A stretch of 20,739 bases of DNA from Pigoraptor chileana (Eukaryota; Opisthokonta; Filasterea). Location: assembly GCA_943704495.1 (NCBI GenBank), contig CALSCR010003553.1, forward strand, positions 9,148 through 29,886, written 5' to 3'. The notes beneath the pieces are model-generated. The model was not told where the DNA came from, ran no database searches, and saw only the letters and a list, made by a program, of their open reading frames with translations. Below are positions 19,874 through 20,739 of this stretch, in pieces (the stretch's first letter is position 1; the number at the start of each line of letters is the position of its first letter). The translations under genes were made by a program, and so were the position numbers.

Positions 19874-20584
19874 TGTGTATGTGTGTATGTGTGTCTGGGT
19901 GTGTCTATGTGCACGTTGTCGGTTGGTTCCGATCTTAACGCGCATTCGATAGGATTGCTGTGTGTGTTCTTTTGTGCTACACAAGTGTTTTCTATTGCGA
20001 TATGTGTTTTTTTATATCACCGACTCAAAGTGATTCGCGCCGTCCACACATTTACATACACAAACACACTTATATATATACACTCATACAAAACAGACAT
20101 TCCGCCACTATCGGCAGTACTTTGAGGACCAAAAGCGTGCGATTGAGTCGAAATACCGTGGGCTTCTTGAGGAGGCAATACAAGACGCCATTCTGCTGTC
20201 ATCCCGCAACAGCCAACTCAACGCTGAGAACGAGGAGTACCGGGCAGGTGCGTTCTGTGCATGTCTTTACGTTAATGCGTGTCATGTGTGCATGTCATTT
20301 GTGCGTGCATGCCTCGTCCCGTCACTTGTTAAATGACAGCTCTAGTGGCAATGGAGGCAGATTGTGTGGCATTTTTTTGTTTTCGATTTATGTCATTTTT
20401 GTGCAATTTCAGCTGGCTTTTCGCGTACTGAGAAGTCGCTCATGGAAAGTCCCTACTATCTCTTCATTGTTGGCATGTGTGTTGTGTATTTGTGTGCGGT
20501 GTGTCTGTGTCTGTGTATTTGCGGTGCTTGTGTGCATGCGCAGAGCTTATTGCCGTGAAGGAGAAGTTGGGGGTCCAACGATGA
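12990..20584 (+). CDS. Kinesin, kinesin-3-like motor with coiled-coil tail
   Basis: Joining exons with matching phases gives 745 aa, or 716 without the candidate cassette exon. The motor is residues 6-337: [15 protein letters not shown] start, P-loop GQTGSGKT (93-100), switch I SSRSH (206-210), switch II DLAGSE (238-243), then [15 protein letters not shown] and [15 protein letters not shown]. The SERADSTG segment, GKSTTLVNP, and HPQLGIYVDG point to kinesin-3 (KIF1/Unc104 type). These are plus-end-directed ATPases that move cargo on microtubules. After the motor come a neck ([21 protein letters not shown]) and about 370 residues of charged helix, predicted coiled coil. No FHA or PH domain is visible, so this is not a full-length KIF1-type protein. 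The tail ends [16 protein letters not shown]...[13 protein letters not shown], stop TGA. Cargo is unknown. The first exon is the least certain part. Confidence 0.9.
13466..13501 (+). repeat. 18-bp tandem duplication in kinesin intron 3
   Basis: ATAGAAAGTTCCTATTTT at 13466-13483 is followed directly by ATAGAAAGCTCCTATGTT at 13484-13501, differing at two positions. This is a simple local duplication inside an intron. Confidence 0.85.
15660..15851 (+). repeat. Dispersed element, copies C and D, in kinesin intron 7
   Basis: Copy C (15796-15851) begins TTGTGAAGTAAGTGGGC and contains GACACCAACTTGAAT. It matches copy B at 31 of the first 43 positions. About 115 bp upstream a partial copy D reads TTGGAGTCGATGGGC (15679-15693), 12 of 13 to copy B over GGAGTC-ATGGGC. 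Both are preceded by CTCTCCGATGT, and a (CA)n tract (15720-15776) separates them. Orientation is sense to the kinesin transcript. Copy C is fairly convincing; D is weaker. Confidence 0.6.
17345..17431 (+). other. Candidate 87-nt cassette exon in kinesin
   Basis: GTATGTGCAG precedes this segment and GTGAGA follows it. It is 29 codons long, open, and phase 0 at both ends, so the frame survives whether it is included or skipped. It encodes [16 protein letters not shown] plus [12 protein letters not shown] with an Asp between. That is polar and Gly/Ser-rich, with Cys, His and Trp, quite unlike the coiled coil on both sides. Without it, HARVKE joins MQEEKDNL as a smooth helix. Its base composition is unlike the TG-rich intron around it. 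It may be a regulated insert, a recently exonised segment, or a chance open frame. Confidence 0.45.
17897..17939 (+). repeat. (TGTGCG)n hexanucleotide repeat in a kinesin intron
   Basis: About seven TGTGCG units lie just before the TTAG acceptor of the exon starting at 17955, so the usual pyrimidine tract is reduced to the short TGTCTCTTAG next to the splice site. Confidence 0.85.
18529..18567 (+). repeat. (CA)n tract before a kinesin acceptor
   Basis: Mostly CA units with TACA and GCATA variants, about 40 nt before the acceptor at 18607. The same intron starts with TG-rich sequence after its GTGTGT donor. Confidence 0.9.
18814..18887 (+). repeat. (TG)n microsatellite in kinesin intron 15
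   Basis: About 37 uninterrupted TG units in the 574-nt intron between exons 18608-18667 and 19242-19343. It is similar in length to the run at 8445-8519. Confidence 0.95.
19371..19403 (+). repeat. (CA)n tract in kinesin intron 16
   Basis: About sixteen CA units, roughly 25 nt after the GTGTGT donor at 19344. Here the CA tract is near the donor and TG-rich sequence (19588-19610) is near the acceptor, the reverse of intron 14. Confidence 0.9.
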
Positions 20585-20739
20585 CGGCCTCATTTCCGTC
20601 GCCTGCCGACCGAGCGGAATGGCCCCAAATGTCCGCTGCCAATTGTACAATCAGTTTGCGTTACTACTGTCACTGCACCGTTCATTATTGCGTCGACAAA
20701 CGTTGAAGGCTAGTTTCTAATATGATTTTTTCTTTTTTT
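20585..20739 (+). other. Kinesin 3' flank
   Basis: This is 155 nt after the kinesin stop. It probably holds part of the 3' UTR. I see no canonical AATAAA and no further gene; the last bases are T-rich. Confidence 0.5.

Larger units (their letters stand above)
17052..20584 (+). other. Kinesin tail exons: coordinates
   Basis: The exons are 17052-17225, [17345-17431, optional], 17551-17668, 17955-18097, 18608-18667, 19242-19343, 19620-19820, 20097-20247 and 20544-20584. All junctions are GT-AG, and the phases (0,0,0,1,0,0,0,0,1) keep one frame to the TGA at 20582-20584. The encoded sequence is rich in Glu, Lys, Leu and Arg in heptad-like order (for example [40 protein letters not shown]). The short exon 18608-18667 ([20 protein letters not shown]) is in frame and charged but small, so slightly less certain. 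Introns here run from 119 to 574 nt. Confidence 0.85.

Overview
The window is nuclear DNA of an unidentified, probably unicellular eukaryote. Protein-coding exons are split by spliceosomal introns of about 117-574 nt. Introns and spacers are full of (TG)n/(CA)n, (CT)n and (CAA)n microsatellites. TAA and TGA are used as ordinary stops. I cannot name the species or phylum: nothing seen is diagnostic, and I see no transposon, retroelement or virus-like gene.

Layout. (1) 267-2242, minus strand: a two-exon PUS1/TruA-type tRNA pseudouridine synthase with a mitochondrial-looking N-terminus, a basic nuclear-type stretch and a Thr/Ala-rich insert inside the catalytic domain. (2) 3495-5257, plus: an F-box plus leucine-rich-repeat gene whose repeats read 'NVHTLNL...DVSALG'. 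Its first 500 nt carry a frame break and an in-frame TAG, so only the later LRR part (from 4037) is one clean reading frame. (3) 6531-8147, plus: a two-exon SLC38/AAAP-type amino-acid transporter. (4) 9437-12001, plus: a two-exon, Gln/Asn-rich bZIP transcription factor with a Maf-like helical extension before its basic region. (5) 12990-20584, plus: a kinesin that I reconstruct as 18 exons plus one possible 87-nt cassette exon. It has a kinesin-3-like motor, a long coiled-coil tail and no visible FHA or PH domain.

The five genes have unrelated housekeeping or regulatory roles and do not form a pathway. PUS1 and the F-box/LRR gene diverge from a 1.25 kb spacer, and the last four genes lie head to tail.

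The least expected signal is a dispersed ~55-bp element embedded in pyrimidine-rich DNA. Good copies lie just past the stop codons of PUS1 and of the bZIP gene, and a diverged copy (with a partial one beside it) lies in kinesin intron 7. All are in the sense orientation of the host transcript. Other notable points are a 5' splice-site pattern in which +5 G is kept but +4 A is mostly lost, opposite TG and CA tracts inside introns, a start exon whose only coding content is ATG, and the possible cassette exon that would interrupt the kinesin coiled coil. All gene models are read by eye from open frames, splice dinucleotides, phase continuity and recalled family motifs; no alignment or transcript data were used.
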